Positions 24,533 through 32,791 of a stretch of 45,914 bases of DNA are shown in pieces (positions within the stretch are counted from its first letter, which is position 1; each line of letters begins with the position of its first letter). Source of the DNA: Mycobacteriales bacterium (lineage in GTDB: Bacteria; Actinomycetota; Actinomycetes; Mycobacteriales; SCTD01); NCBI GenBank assembly GCA_030697205.1, contig JAUYQP010000044.1:1-45914 (forward strand), written 5' to 3'. The position numbers were made by a program, and so were the translations under genes. The notes under the pieces are model-generated. The model ran no database searches and was not told where the DNA came from. It worked only from the letters and a program-made list of their open reading frames with translations.

Positions 24533-25536
24533 CGAGCCTGCGGGTCGAGGACCTGACGGTCACCTATCGCAGCGGCGACTACGACGTGCGGCCGCTCGAC
24601 GGCTTCACCATGCAGGCGCTCGACGGTGAGATGGTCCTGCTGCTCGGGCCCTCCGGGTGCGGCAAGACCACGCTGCTGTCCTGCCTCGCCGGCATCCTCA
24701 CCCCCAGCGACGGGAGCATCCGAGTCGCCGGCACCGAGCTGGTCGGGCTGTCGGGCGCGGACCTCACCGCCTACCGCCGCCGCACCGTCGGCGTCGTCTT
24801 CCAGGCCTTCAACCTGGTGCCGTCGCTGACCGCGCTCGAGAACGTCATGACGCCGCTGCTCGCCACCGGCACCAAGCGGGCGGTGGCGCGGCTGCGGGCC
24901 GCCGAGCTGCTCGACGAGGTCGACCTCGCCGCCCGCGCGGGCCACCGGCCGGGACAGCTCTCGGGTGGTCAGCAGCAGCGGGTCGCGATCGCCCGGGCGC
25001 TCGCCCACGACCCGCCGCTGCTGCTCGCCGACGAGCCGACCGCCCACCTCGACTACCTGCAGGTCGAGGGCGTCCTCGCGCTGCTGCGTCGGCTCGCCAC
25101 CGCCGGCCGGGTGGTCGTGGTCGCCACCCACGACGATCGGATGCTGCCGCTCGGCGACCGCGTCGTCGACCTCGCGGCCGCGACCGCCGACGGCGCCGCC
25201 CGTCAGCAGGTGGAGCTCGCTGCCGGCGAGGTGCTGTTCCGCCAGGGAGAGCGCGGCCGGCTCGTCTACGTCGTCACCGACGGCGAGGTGGAGCTCCTGC
25301 GCGAGCGCGCCGACGGCAAGGAGGAGCGGCTCGCCCTCTGCAAGCCCGGCGACTACTTCGGCGAGCTCGCCCCGCTGCTCGGCTTCCCGCGCGCCGCCAC
25401 CGCCAGGGCGCGGCGTAACACGACCCTCACGGCGTACGACGTCGCGGAGTTCCGCACGCTGGTCGGTGCCGACGGCGTTGCCACTCTGCTCGGCCGGCGC
25501 CGCGGCACCCGCCGCCCGACCGTCCCCTCCCCGTAG
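24529..25536 (+). CDS. ABC transporter ATPase fused to a cyclic nucleotide-binding domain
   Basis: This 335-residue protein has a LolD/MacB-type ATPase at residues 1-215: Walker A GPSGCGKTT at 40-48, Q-loop in VFQAFNLVPSL, signature LSGGQQQR near 144, Walker B LLLADEPTAHLD and the switch His in ATHDDR. It is followed directly by a cNMP-binding (Crp-type) domain at about 228-320, with LAAGEVLFRQGERGRLVYVV and the phosphate-binding cassette GDYFGELAPLLGFPRAATA intact. The usual ATPase C-terminus is short, so the fusion is tight. It works with the permease encoded just upstream. The domain could let a cyclic nucleotide or similar ligand gate transport; this is inference. Confidence 0.92.
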   Translation: MTSLRVEDLTVTYRSGDYDVRPLDGFTMQALDGEMVLLLGPSGCGKTTLLSCLAGILTPSDGSIRVAGTELVGLSGADLTAYRRRTVGVVFQAFNLVPSLTALENVMTPLLATGTKRAVARLRAAELLDEVDLAARAGHRPGQLSGGQQQRVAIARALAHDPPLLLADEPTAHLDYLQVEGVLALLRRLATAGRVVVVATHDDRMLPLGDRVVDLAAATADGAARQQVELAAGEVLFRQGERGRLVYVVTDGEVELLRERADGKEERLALCKPGDYFGELAPLLGFPRAATARARRNTTLTAYDVAEFRTLVGADGVATLLGRRRGTRRPTVPSP

Positions 25537-25578
25537 CCCGCACCCGTCACCCGTAGCCGCCCACCCCGCCCCGGGACC

Positions 25579-25637
25579 GATTGGGTGGGTTCTCTCGGCG
25601 CGCCGCGCGCCGCCACGCCGAGGAATGCCACCCAATC
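25579..25637. terminator. Long interrupted inverted repeat after the ABC operon
   Basis: GATTGGGTGG (25579-25588) pairs perfectly with CCACCCAATC (25628-25637). Inside it CTCGGCG (25594-25600) pairs with CGCCGAG (25616-25622), separated by a 5/5 internal loop, around a 15-nt GC-rich loop. The 190-bp gap from 25537 to 25727 holds nothing else recognisable. It probably ends the ABC operon, but its structure would also fit a dispersed palindromic repeat. Confidence 0.55.
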
Positions 25638-25727
25638 CGAGGGAGTCAGGGGGCGGGACCGGCAGATGAGGTCGGGCGGGCGGCGGGGTGGCGGGGCGGG
25701 CAGCGGGGTGGGTGGCAGGGTGGGCGG

Positions 25728-26498
25728 GTGAGCTTCTACGAGCCGCTGGGCTCCGACGGGACCCGCTGGTGGGCGACCACCCACACGACGGGTCCGTGGG
25801 ACCCGGGCTTCCAGCACGGGGGTCCGCCGAGCGCGCTGCTCGGCCGCGCGGTGGAGCGGTGCGCACCGCGCGAGGACACCGTCGTCGCCCGCGTGACCGT
25901 CGAGATCCTCGGCGCGGTCCCGGTCGGCGAGCTCGACCTGACCGCGCGCGTCACGAGGCCCGGCCGCAGCGTCGAGCTCGTCGAGGCGAGCCTGTCGGCG
26001 CAGGGTCGCGACGTCGCGGTCGCCCGGGCGTGGCGGGTCCGGAGGACCGAGGGCGTCACCGTCGCCCCGCGCGCCGCGGCCCCGCCCCCGCTGCCCGCGC
26101 AGGGCGAGAGCGGACCGGTCGAGGGCTGGGGCGACGGCTACCTCTCGGCCGTCGAGTGGCGCCTCGTCAGCGGTCACTGGCTCGAGCCCGGGCCCGCGAC
26201 GGCGTGGAGCCGCCTGCGCCAGTCGGTCGTGCCCGACGAGGAGCCGAGCGGTCTGCAGCGGCTGCTGGCCGTGGCCGACAGCGGCAACGGCCTGTCCAGC
26301 GAGCTCGACCTGCGGGAGTGGCACTTCATCAACCCGGAGCTCACCGTCCACGTGCACCGGCAGCCGGTCGGCGAGTGGGTCTGCGTCGACGCGGTCACGA
26401 CCGTCGGCGAGACCGGCCTCGCGACGACCCGGCTGTCCGACCTCGACGGACCGGTCGGTGTCGGCGCCCAGTCGCTGCTCGTCGCGCCCCGCCCCTGA
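25728..26498 (+). CDS. Thioesterase family protein (double hot-dog)
   Basis: This 256-residue protein resembles the TesB-like acyl-CoA thioesterase family. It has an N-terminal hot-dog with TGPWDPGFQHGGPPSALLGRAVE, the family's HGGPPSALL helix start, and a second hot-dog with SDLDGPVGVGAQSLLVAPR at the end, preceded by LREWHFINPELTVHVHR. Predicted substrates are acyl-CoAs, but the exact chain is unknown. The GTG at 25728 sits after a G-rich stretch that could serve as ribosome-binding site. It is convergent with the MFS gene, 14 bp away. Confidence 0.85.
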   Translation: MSFYEPLGSDGTRWWATTHTTGPWDPGFQHGGPPSALLGRAVERCAPREDTVVARVTVEILGAVPVGELDLTARVTRPGRSVELVEASLSAQGRDVAVARAWRVRRTEGVTVAPRAAAPPPLPAQGESGPVEGWGDGYLSAVEWRLVSGHWLEPGPATAWSRLRQSVVPDEEPSGLQRLLAVADSGNGLSSELDLREWHFINPELTVHVHRQPVGEWVCVDAVTTVGETGLATTRLSDLDGPVGVGAQSLLVAPRP

Positions 26499-26512
26499 CC
26501 GGGCGAGCCTGA

Positions 26513-27703
26513 CTAACCGGCGCGCAGCGCCCGCAGCCCCAGCACCGACGAGCCGACCGCTCCGAGCCCGCCGAGGGCGGTGAGGGCGAAGGCCGCCGTC
26601 GACCCGGAGTGCTCGGCGAGGACCCCGCCGACGGCGCTGCCGACGGCGGCGCCCGCGAAGATCATGCTGCCGTTCCAGGCGAAGGCCTCGGTGACGGTGC
26701 CCGACGGCGCGGCCGCTCCGAGCAGCACCGAGTTGCACGCGCTGAAGGGAGCGATCGTCGTGCCGTAGGCGAACAGCGCCACCGACAGCATGAGCACGGT
26801 GCCGGTCAGCACGGGCAGCATCGAGGCGACGGCCAGCGCGGCGACGAGCACCGGCAACTGCCGGGCGGGCCGGGTGGTCGGGTGCAGGGAGCCGTAGACC
26901 AGGCCGCCCGCCATCGAGCCGAGGCTCCACACGGCCAGCACGATCCCGGTCACACCGGTCGAGCGCCCCGCCTCCTCGACGAAGGCCGTGACCGCCACCT
27001 CGACCGACCCGAAGCCCAGCCCGATCCAGAAGACGGTGAGGAGCAGGGCCCGCACGACGGGGGAGGTCAACGGGCCGTACGACGACGCTGCGCGGTCGGG
27101 GTGTGGCTCGACCGTGCGCACGACCGGCAGCCCCGCGAGCCACAGCGCACCGAGGGAGCTGAGCCCGGCCGAGAGCAGCAGCGCGGTGGACGGCCCCTCC
27201 AGCGCGATCCCGATCGCGACGAGCAGCGGGCCGAGCACGAAGCACAGCTCGACGACCACCGCCTCCAGGGCGTAGGCGGTCGCGATGCCGGGGCCGTGCA
27301 CCAGGGTGCCCCAGAGCGCGCGCATCACGGCGCCGTGCGGAGGCACGGTCGCACCGGCCGCGACGGCGGCGAGAAGCAGCGCGACCAGCGGCGCGTCGAC
27401 GGAGCAGAGCGCCACGAGGGCGACCAGGCCGATCGGGTGCACGAGGCCGCACTGCACGAGCACCCGGCGCGGACCGCCGCGGTCGGCGGAACGCGCGCGC
27501 CCAGGGGCGGCCACCGCGAAGGCCAGCGCGTAGGCGGCCGAAACCGCACCGGCCACGGCGTACGAGCCGGTCGTGTCCTTGACCAGCAACAGGACCGCGA
27601 GCCCGGTCATGCCGAGGCTCAGCCGTCCGACGACGCTCGCGGTGAGGGCAGCGCTGGCGCCGGGCGGGCGCAGAACGGTGGCGTAGCGGGCGAGGGCACT
27701 CAC
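26513..27703 (-). CDS. MFS transporter
   Basis: This 396-residue polytopic protein has about 11-12 hydrophobic helices spread along its length and a central hydrophilic loop (about residues 190-210, TVEPHPDRAASSYG) between two six-helix halves, as in the major facilitator superfamily. Loop residues after helix 2 (APGRARSADRGGPRRVLVQCG) fit the variable MFS A-loop with its arginines. The substrate is unknown; efflux of a small molecule is the usual guess for this subgroup. The GTG start overlaps the stop of the EAL gene (GTGA), so it is translated downstream of a c-di-GMP phosphodiesterase. Confidence 0.87.
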   Translation of the reverse strand: MSALARYATVLRPPGASAALTASVVGRLSLGMTGLAVLLLVKDTTGSYAVAGAVSAAYALAFAVAAPGRARSADRGGPRRVLVQCGLVHPIGLVALVALCSVDAPLVALLLAAVAAGATVPPHGAVMRALWGTLVHGPGIATAYALEAVVVELCFVLGPLLVAIGIALEGPSTALLLSAGLSSLGALWLAGLPVVRTVEPHPDRAASSYGPLTSPVVRALLLTVFWIGLGFGSVEVAVTAFVEEAGRSTGVTGIVLAVWSLGSMAGGLVYGSLHPTTRPARQLPVLVAALAVASMLPVLTGTVLMLSVALFAYGTTIAPFSACNSVLLGAAAPSGTVTEAFAWNGSMIFAGAAVGSAVGGVLAEHSGSTAAFALTALGGLGAVGSSVLGLRALRAG

Positions 27704-28566
27704 CGGGGCGAGGGTAGGCCTGCCGTCACGGTGCGGGGCCGCGGCACCGCGACCGGGCGGGGCAGGACGAAGCGGCGGTCGAGCAGCGCGGTGAGCTCCG
27801 CGGCCGGCAACGGCGGGCTGAACAGGTAGCCCTGCGCGAAGGGGCAGCCGGCCTGGCACAGCGCCTGCAGCTGGGACTCCGTCTCGACGCCCTCGGCGAC
27901 GACGTGCACGCCGAGCTCGAGCCCGAAGCGGACCAGTGCGACGGTGAGGGCCGGGTCGGTGTCGAGGTCCCAGGTGAAGGACCGGTCGATCTTGATGCCC
28001 TTGACGGGGAAGCGCTTGAGGTAAGACAGCGAGGAGAAGCCCGTGCCGAAGTCGTCCATCGTGACGTTGACGCCGAGCGCCGCGAGCGAGCGCAGCACGT
28101 CCTCGTGGCCTCGCCCCTCGACCGACAGCAGCGACTCGGTGACCTCGACGACGAGCGCGTCGAGCGGCAACCCCGCCTCGGCGCACAGCGCCTGCATCCG
28201 CAAGGGCAGCGCGGAGTCGTCGAGGTCGGCGACGGACACGTTGATGCCGATGCTGAAGGGACGCTCGCCGGTCGCCTCCCACCACAGCGCGGCCTGCCGG
28301 ATCGCGATGTCGGCGACCATCGCGTCGAGCCGCCCGACGAGGCCGTGCCTCTCCGCGGTGGGCAGGAAGGCCGACGGGGGTAGCAGCACGCCGCCGTCGG
28401 GCAGGCGCAGCCGGGCCAGCGCCTCGGCCGCCACGACGTAGCCGGACCGCAGGTCGACGACCGGTTGGTAGACGACGGTCAGGCCGCCCGTGTCCAGCGC
28501 AGCGGTCAGCGCAGCAGCGCTGAGCTGGCGGGGCGGGGACCGGTGCACCGGATCAGCGTGGCTCAC
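27700..28566 (-). CDS. EAL-domain c-di-GMP phosphodiesterase
   Basis: This 288-residue protein is a stand-alone EAL domain predicted to hydrolyse cyclic di-GMP to pGpG. The catalytic motifs look complete: AAEALARLR (EAL itself), SIGINVSVADLDD (Asn), VVEVTES (Glu), MDDFGTGFSSLSYLKRF (Asp-Asp and loop 6), VKGIKIDRSF (Lys/Asp), VVAEGVET (Glu) and GYLFSPPLP. No GGDEF, sensor or membrane segment is present, so it is cytosolic and possibly constitutive. The GTG start at 28566 lacks a Shine-Dalgarno; the upstream region holds a 12-bp palindrome. Its stop overlaps the start of the MFS gene. Confidence 0.92.
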   Translation of the reverse strand: MSHADPVHRSPPRQLSAAALTAALDTGGLTVVYQPVVDLRSGYVVAAEALARLRLPDGGVLLPPSAFLPTAERHGLVGRLDAMVADIAIRQAALWWEATGERPFSIGINVSVADLDDSALPLRMQALCAEAGLPLDALVVEVTESLLSVEGRGHEDVLRSLAALGVNVTMDDFGTGFSSLSYLKRFPVKGIKIDRSFTWDLDTDPALTVALVRFGLELGVHVVAEGVETESQLQALCQAGCPFAQGYLFSPPLPAAELTALLDRRFVLPRPVAVPRPRTVTAGLPSPR

Positions 28567-28583
28567 AGGAGGAGCCGCTGTGC

Positions 28584-28595
28584 ACCCGATCGGGT
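28584..28595. promoter_or_regulatory. Perfect 12-bp palindrome between divergent genes
   Basis: ACCCGATCGGGT is fully self-complementary and lies between the EAL gene start and the WS/DGAT operon. It has the size and symmetry of an operator for a dimeric regulator. No factor can be named. Confidence 0.35.
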
Positions 28596-28612
28596 ATCTC
28601 GTCGCGGACTTG

Positions 28613-28647
28613 TGCGGGTTAGCACCGAAAGGTCAGGCAACCCCGCA
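28613..28647 (+). other. Candidate RNA hairpin in the leader of the WS/DGAT operon
   Basis: TGCGGGTT (28613-28620) can pair with AACCCCGCA (28639-28647, one bulged C). Inside, ACC-GAAA-GGT (28624-28633) forms a short stem closed by a GAAA tetraloop. It lies 70-100 nt before the GTG at 28715. It matches no riboswitch consensus I know, so it may be a regulatory leader or chance. Confidence 0.25.
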
Positions 28648-28714
28648 GTCACATCCGCGTTGCTCCGTGTCGTGACAAGGTGTGCCACCCAGCAGCGTGA
28701 TCGGGAGGCATGGC

Positions 28715-30118
28715 GTGGCACAGGGGCACCTGGACCGGTTGACGAGCATCGACGCGGGCTTCCTCCACATGGAGGAGGGCGGCGCCCACATGCACATCGG
28801 GGCGCTCGGGGTATTCGAGGGACCGGCGCCGTCGATCGAGGCCTTCCGCGCGCACATCGACGCCCGCCTGCCGCGGCTCCCGCGCTACCGCCAGCGGGTG
28901 CAGGAGATGCCGCTCGGCACCGGCCGCCCGCTGTGGGTGGAGGACAGCACGTTCCGACTGGAATACCACGTCCGCCACACCGCCCTGCCTGTACCGGGGT
29001 CGCAGCGTGAGCTGCTCAACCTCGTCGACCGCGTGATCGGGCAGCGCCTGGACCGCAGCAAGCCGCTGTGGGAGATGTGGCTCGTCGAGGGACTCGCTGC
29101 GGTCGACGGGGAGAGTCGCTGGGCGATCGTCGCGAAGACCCACCACGCGATGATCGACGGCGTCAGCGGCGTCGACCTCATGACGGTGCTGTTCGACCTC
29201 GAGCGCGACGTCGTCGACCCCGAGCCGCCCCCCTGGACGGCGGAGTCGACGCCCGGGTCGCTCGACCTGCTGGCCGCGGGCGCGAAGGGCATTGTGCGCA
29301 ACCTCGTCGAGCTCGGCGGCCGGGGCCTCGCGCTGGCGACCAGCCCGAAGGAGGGCCTGCGGTCGGCCACCGACGCGGTGACCGCTGTGGTCGAGGCGGC
29401 CAAGCCGCTCGTCGACGCCGCGCCGAAGACGCTGCTCAACCGCAAGCCCGGTCCCCACCGCCTCGTCGCGATCGTCGACACCGACCTCGCCGACTACAAG
29501 CGGGTGAAGGCGTCCTCGGGCGGCGCGACCGTCAACGACGTCGTGCTCACTGCCGTCGCCGGTGCGCTGGGTCGCTTCCTCGCCGAGCGCGGCACGGACA
29601 CCGACGGCCTGGTGCTGCGCGCCTGCGTCCCTGTGTCGCTGCGACCGGAGGCCAAGAAGGGCGCGCTCGGCAACGAGATCGCCATCATGAACGCGCCGCT
29701 GCCGGTCGGCACCAAGGACCCGGTGGAGCGCCTCGTGCAGGTGCGGGCCGGCATGGAGCACCTCAAGTCCGGCAAGCAGGCGGAGGGCGCGAAGGTCCTC
29801 ACCTCCATCGAGAACGCCCTGCCGCCGGCGGTGCTCGCGCGCGCCTCGCGCCTGGGCTTCTCGAGCCGGCTCTACAACCTGCTCGTCACCAACGTGCCCG
29901 GCCCGCAGATCCCTATCTACCTGCTCGGTCGGCAGCTCGAGGAGCTCGTCCCGCTCGCCTTCCTCGCCCCCGAGCACACCCTCGCGATCGGCATCATGAG
30001 CTACCACGGGCGCGTCACCTACGGCCTCGTCGCCGACGCCGACCACGTGCCCGACGTCGACCGGCTGGCGCACCTGCTGCGCGAGTCGCTCGCCGAGCTG
30101 GTGGACACCGCGTCATGA
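28715..30118 (+). CDS. Wax ester synthase/diacylglycerol acyltransferase (WS/DGAT)
   Basis: WS/DGAT enzymes transfer an acyl group from acyl-CoA to a diacylglycerol or fatty alcohol to make triacylglycerol or wax ester. The 467-residue protein has the catalytic motif HHAMIDG at residues 143-149 (the second His is the base), an N-terminal LTSIDAGFLHMEEGGAHMHIG and PLWEMWLVEGL. The C-terminal family block includes VTNVPGPQIPIYLLGRQLEELVPLAFL and ALGNEIAIMNAPLPVG. It is probably peripheral to the membrane. GGGAGG lies 6 nt before the GTG at 28715, which decides the start. It heads an operon: its stop overlaps the thiolase ATG (ATGA). Confidence 0.93.
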   Translation: MAQGHLDRLTSIDAGFLHMEEGGAHMHIGALGVFEGPAPSIEAFRAHIDARLPRLPRYRQRVQEMPLGTGRPLWVEDSTFRLEYHVRHTALPVPGSQRELLNLVDRVIGQRLDRSKPLWEMWLVEGLAAVDGESRWAIVAKTHHAMIDGVSGVDLMTVLFDLERDVVDPEPPPWTAESTPGSLDLLAAGAKGIVRNLVELGGRGLALATSPKEGLRSATDAVTAVVEAAKPLVDAAPKTLLNRKPGPHRLVAIVDTDLADYKRVKASSGGATVNDVVLTAVAGALGRFLAERGTDTDGLVLRACVPVSLRPEAKKGALGNEIAIMNAPLPVGTKDPVERLVQVRAGMEHLKSGKQAEGAKVLTSIENALPPAVLARASRLGFSSRLYNLLVTNVPGPQIPIYLLGRQLEELVPLAFLAPEHTLAIGIMSYHGRVTYGLVADADHVPDVDRLAHLLRESLAELVDTAS

Positions 30119-31332
30119 CGGTCTTCCTGCTCGGTGGCGCGCAGACCGACTTCGCCCGCAACTACGCGCGGGAGGGGCTCGACTGTAGCGACCTCGTGCG
30201 GGAGGTCGTGGAGGGCACCCTCGCCGACGCGGCCGTCGACGCCGAGCAGGTGCAGACCGTCCACGTCGGCAATGCGTTCGGCCAGCTCTTCACCGGTCAG
30301 GGCCACCTCGGCGCGATGCCGGCCACGGTCGTGCCCGGCCTGTGGGGCGCGCCCGCGAGCCGGCACGAGGGAGCCTGCGCGTCGGGCAGCCTCGCGCTGC
30401 TCGCGGCGTCGGCCGAGATCGAGGCAGGTCGCTACGACGTCGCCCTCGTCGTCGGTGTCGAGCAGGAGCGCAGCGTCCCCGGCGACGAGGCCGCGCGGCT
30501 GCTGCGGGCGGCGGCCTGGGTCGGTCACGAGGACGACGACGTCCCCTTCGTGTGGCCGCACCAGTTCGCCCGCGTCGCCGAGGAGTACGACCGCCGCTTC
30601 GGCCTCGACCACGCCCACCTCGCGGGGATCGCCGAGCTCAACCACCGCAACGCCAAGGACAACCCCTACGCCCAGACCCGCACCTGGACCGTCGCGGACT
30701 TCGGCGAGGACGACGAGCGCAACCCCGTGGTCGCAGGCGTCGTACGCCGCAGCGACTGCAGCCAGGTGACCGACGGCGGCGCGGGCCTCGTGCTCGCCGG
30801 TGCGGAGTTCGCGACCGAGTGGGCCCGCCGCCACGGTCGGGACCTCGCGACCGTCCCCCGGCTGCTCGGCTGGGGCCACCGCACGGTCGGGCTACCGCTC
30901 GAGGACAAGCTCCGGCGCAGCGCGTCGTCGTCGTACGTCCTGCCGCACGTCCGTGAGGCGTTCCTCGATGCCCTGCGCCGGGCCGGGCTGCCCGACGTCT
31001 TCGCGCTCGACGGGGTCGAGACCCACGACTGCTTCTCGCCGAGCGAGTACCTCGCGATCGACCACCTCGGCATCACCGCCCCGGGGGAGAGCTGGAAGGC
31101 CGTGGAGTCCGGGACGCTGGAGCGCGACGGCGAGCTGCCCGTCAACCCCAGCGGCGGCCTCATCGGTCTCGGCCACCCGGTCGGTGCGACCGGCGTGCGG
31201 ATGGCGCTCGATGCCGTGCGGCAGGTCACCGGGACCGCCGGCGGCTGCCAGGTCGAGGGCGCCCGCGCCTTCGGCACCCTCAACATCGGTGGCTCCACCA
31301 CGACCACCGTGAGCCTGCTGATCGGAGTCTGA
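30115..31332 (+). CDS. Thiolase family protein (SCP-x-like acetyl-CoA acetyltransferase)
   Basis: This 405-residue thiolase-fold protein has nucleophile Cys88 in HEGACASGSLAL and His354 in GLGHPVGATG. The second active-site cysteine region of classic degradative thiolases is replaced by FGTLNIGGSTTT, with an HDCFSPSE segment as in SCP-x/steroid-type thiolases. It probably cleaves or condenses 3-oxoacyl-CoAs of unusual, perhaps branched or sterol-derived, chains. The ATG at 30115 overlaps the WS/DGAT stop, and the carotenoid oxygenase gene starts 1 bp after its own stop, so three gene products are translated in a chain. Confidence 0.9.
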   Translation: MTVFLLGGAQTDFARNYAREGLDCSDLVREVVEGTLADAAVDAEQVQTVHVGNAFGQLFTGQGHLGAMPATVVPGLWGAPASRHEGACASGSLALLAASAEIEAGRYDVALVVGVEQERSVPGDEAARLLRAAAWVGHEDDDVPFVWPHQFARVAEEYDRRFGLDHAHLAGIAELNHRNAKDNPYAQTRTWTVADFGEDDERNPVVAGVVRRSDCSQVTDGGAGLVLAGAEFATEWARRHGRDLATVPRLLGWGHRTVGLPLEDKLRRSASSSYVLPHVREAFLDALRRAGLPDVFALDGVETHDCFSPSEYLAIDHLGITAPGESWKAVESGTLERDGELPVNPSGGLIGLGHPVGATGVRMALDAVRQVTGTAGGCQVEGARAFGTLNIGGSTTTTVSLLIGV

Positions 31333-31333
31333 C

Positions 31334-32791
31334 GTGACCGCTGTCCAGGTGTCCGCGCCGTTGTCGACGCTGCCCGCGACCGACGACCACCCCTACCGCA
31401 GCGGGGCGTGGCAGCCCAACCTCGCGGAGTGGGACGCGACCGACCTCGAGGTGATCGAGGGCGACATACCGACGGACCTCGAGGGCGTCTACCTGCGCAA
31501 CACCGAGAACCCCGTCCACCCCTCGATCGGCGTCTACCACCCCTTCGACGGCGACGGGATGCTGCACCAGCTGCACCTCGCCGACGGCACCGCGTCCTAC
31601 CGCAACCGCTTCGTGCGGACCGCCGGATTCCTTGCCGAGCAGGAGGCGGGCGGCCCGCTGTGGACCGGGATGCTCGATATGCCGGCCAACTCGCTGCGGC
31701 CCGACGGCTGGGGCGCGCGCACCCGGATGAAGGACGCGAGCTCGACCGACGTCGTGGTGCACAACGGGCAGGCGCTGACCAGCTTCTGGATGTGCGGCGA
31801 GCTCTACGCCCACGACCGGCTCACCCTCGAGCCGCGCGGCACCCTGCCGTGGGTGCCCGAGGAGGGGATCAGCGCCCACACCAAGGTCGACGAGCGCACC
31901 GGCGAGATGCTGGTCTTCAACTACTCGAAGCAGGCGCCCTACATGCACTACGGCGTGGTCAGCGCCGCGGGCGAGCTGGTCCACTGGATCGACGTGCCGC
32001 TGCCCGGGCCGCGGCTCCCGCACGACATGGCCTTCACCGAGTGCTACTCGATCCTCAACGACCACCCGCTGTTCTGGGACCCGCAGCTGCTCACCTCCGA
32101 CATCCACCTGCCGCGGTTCTACCCCGACCTGCCGATGCGCCTCGCGGTGGTGCCGCGCTTCGGCCGCACCGAGGACATCCGCTGGTTCGAGTGCGAGGCC
32201 ACCTACGTCCTGCACTGGATCAACGCCTACGAGGACGGCGACGAGATCGTGCTCGACGGCTTCTTCCAGGGCAACCCCGCGCCGCGCCGGCAGGCCGGTG
32301 ACGACGAGTGGAAGGCCTTCTACCGCCACATCGACCTCAACCGGCTCGAGGCGCGGCCGCGCCGCTACCGGCTCAACCTCGTCACCGGGGCGGTGAAGGA
32401 GGAGGACCTGTCGGACCGCTACATGGAGTTCGGGATGATCAACGGCGGCCACGGCGGGCGGCCCTACCGCTACGCCTACTGCGCCACCGGCGTGCCGGGC
32501 ATGTTCGCCTTCGACGGCCTCGTGAAGCAGGACATGGTCACCGGCGCCGAGCAGCGGGTGTCCTTCGGCGAGGGTCGCATCGGCAGCGAGGCGCCCTTCG
32601 CGCCGCGCACCGGCTCCACCGCCGAGGACGATGGCTACCTCGTGACCTTCGTGTCCGACCTGACGACCGACACCAGCGAAGCCGTGCTGCTCGACGCCCG
32701 CGACCTGTCGACGGTCTGCCGACTGCGGCTGCCGCACCGCATCTCGAGCGGCACCCACTCCTTCTGGTCGCCTACCAGTGGACGCCCTTGA
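31334..32791 (+). CDS. Carotenoid cleavage oxygenase family protein
   Basis: This 485-residue protein is a seven-bladed propeller dioxygenase that cleaves an alkene bond, such as in carotenoids, apocarotenoids or stilbenes. The four iron-binding histidines are all present: His182 in SAHTKVD, His230 in PHDMAFTE, His294 in LHWINAY and His475 in GTHSFW. LEGVYLRNTENP and HPFDGDGMLHQL are standard N-terminal signatures. It is the third gene of the WS/DGAT operon, an uncommon context that points to a lipid-like or terpenoid substrate. Its last 20 bp overlap the convergent SDR gene. Confidence 0.93.
   Translation: MTAVQVSAPLSTLPATDDHPYRSGAWQPNLAEWDATDLEVIEGDIPTDLEGVYLRNTENPVHPSIGVYHPFDGDGMLHQLHLADGTASYRNRFVRTAGFLAEQEAGGPLWTGMLDMPANSLRPDGWGARTRMKDASSTDVVVHNGQALTSFWMCGELYAHDRLTLEPRGTLPWVPEEGISAHTKVDERTGEMLVFNYSKQAPYMHYGVVSAAGELVHWIDVPLPGPRLPHDMAFTECYSILNDHPLFWDPQLLTSDIHLPRFYPDLPMRLAVVPRFGRTEDIRWFECEATYVLHWINAYEDGDEIVLDGFFQGNPAPRRQAGDDEWKAFYRHIDLNRLEARPRRYRLNLVTGAVKEEDLSDRYMEFGMINGGHGGRPYRYAYCATGVPGMFAFDGLVKQDMVTGAEQRVSFGEGRIGSEAPFAPRTGSTAEDDGYLVTFVSDLTTDTSEAVLLDARDLSTVCRLRLPHRISSGTHSFWSPTSGRP

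Noticed and set aside
25353-27452. 699-codon minus-strand frame over the thioesterase and MFS region
   Set aside because: It is out of frame with the MFS protein and antisense to the thioesterase, with no domain match.
28613-28647. c-di-GMP (GEMM), SAM or ydaO riboswitch next to the EAL gene
   Set aside because: The GAAA tetraloop and GC stem are suggestive, but the conserved core sequences of these riboswitch classes are absent.
28567-28676. Small plus-strand frame starting GTG at 28579 after AGGAGG
   Set aside because: The ribosome-binding site is good, but the 32-residue product shows no protein-like pattern and overlaps the palindrome and hairpin. It could be a leader peptide, but support is too thin to call.
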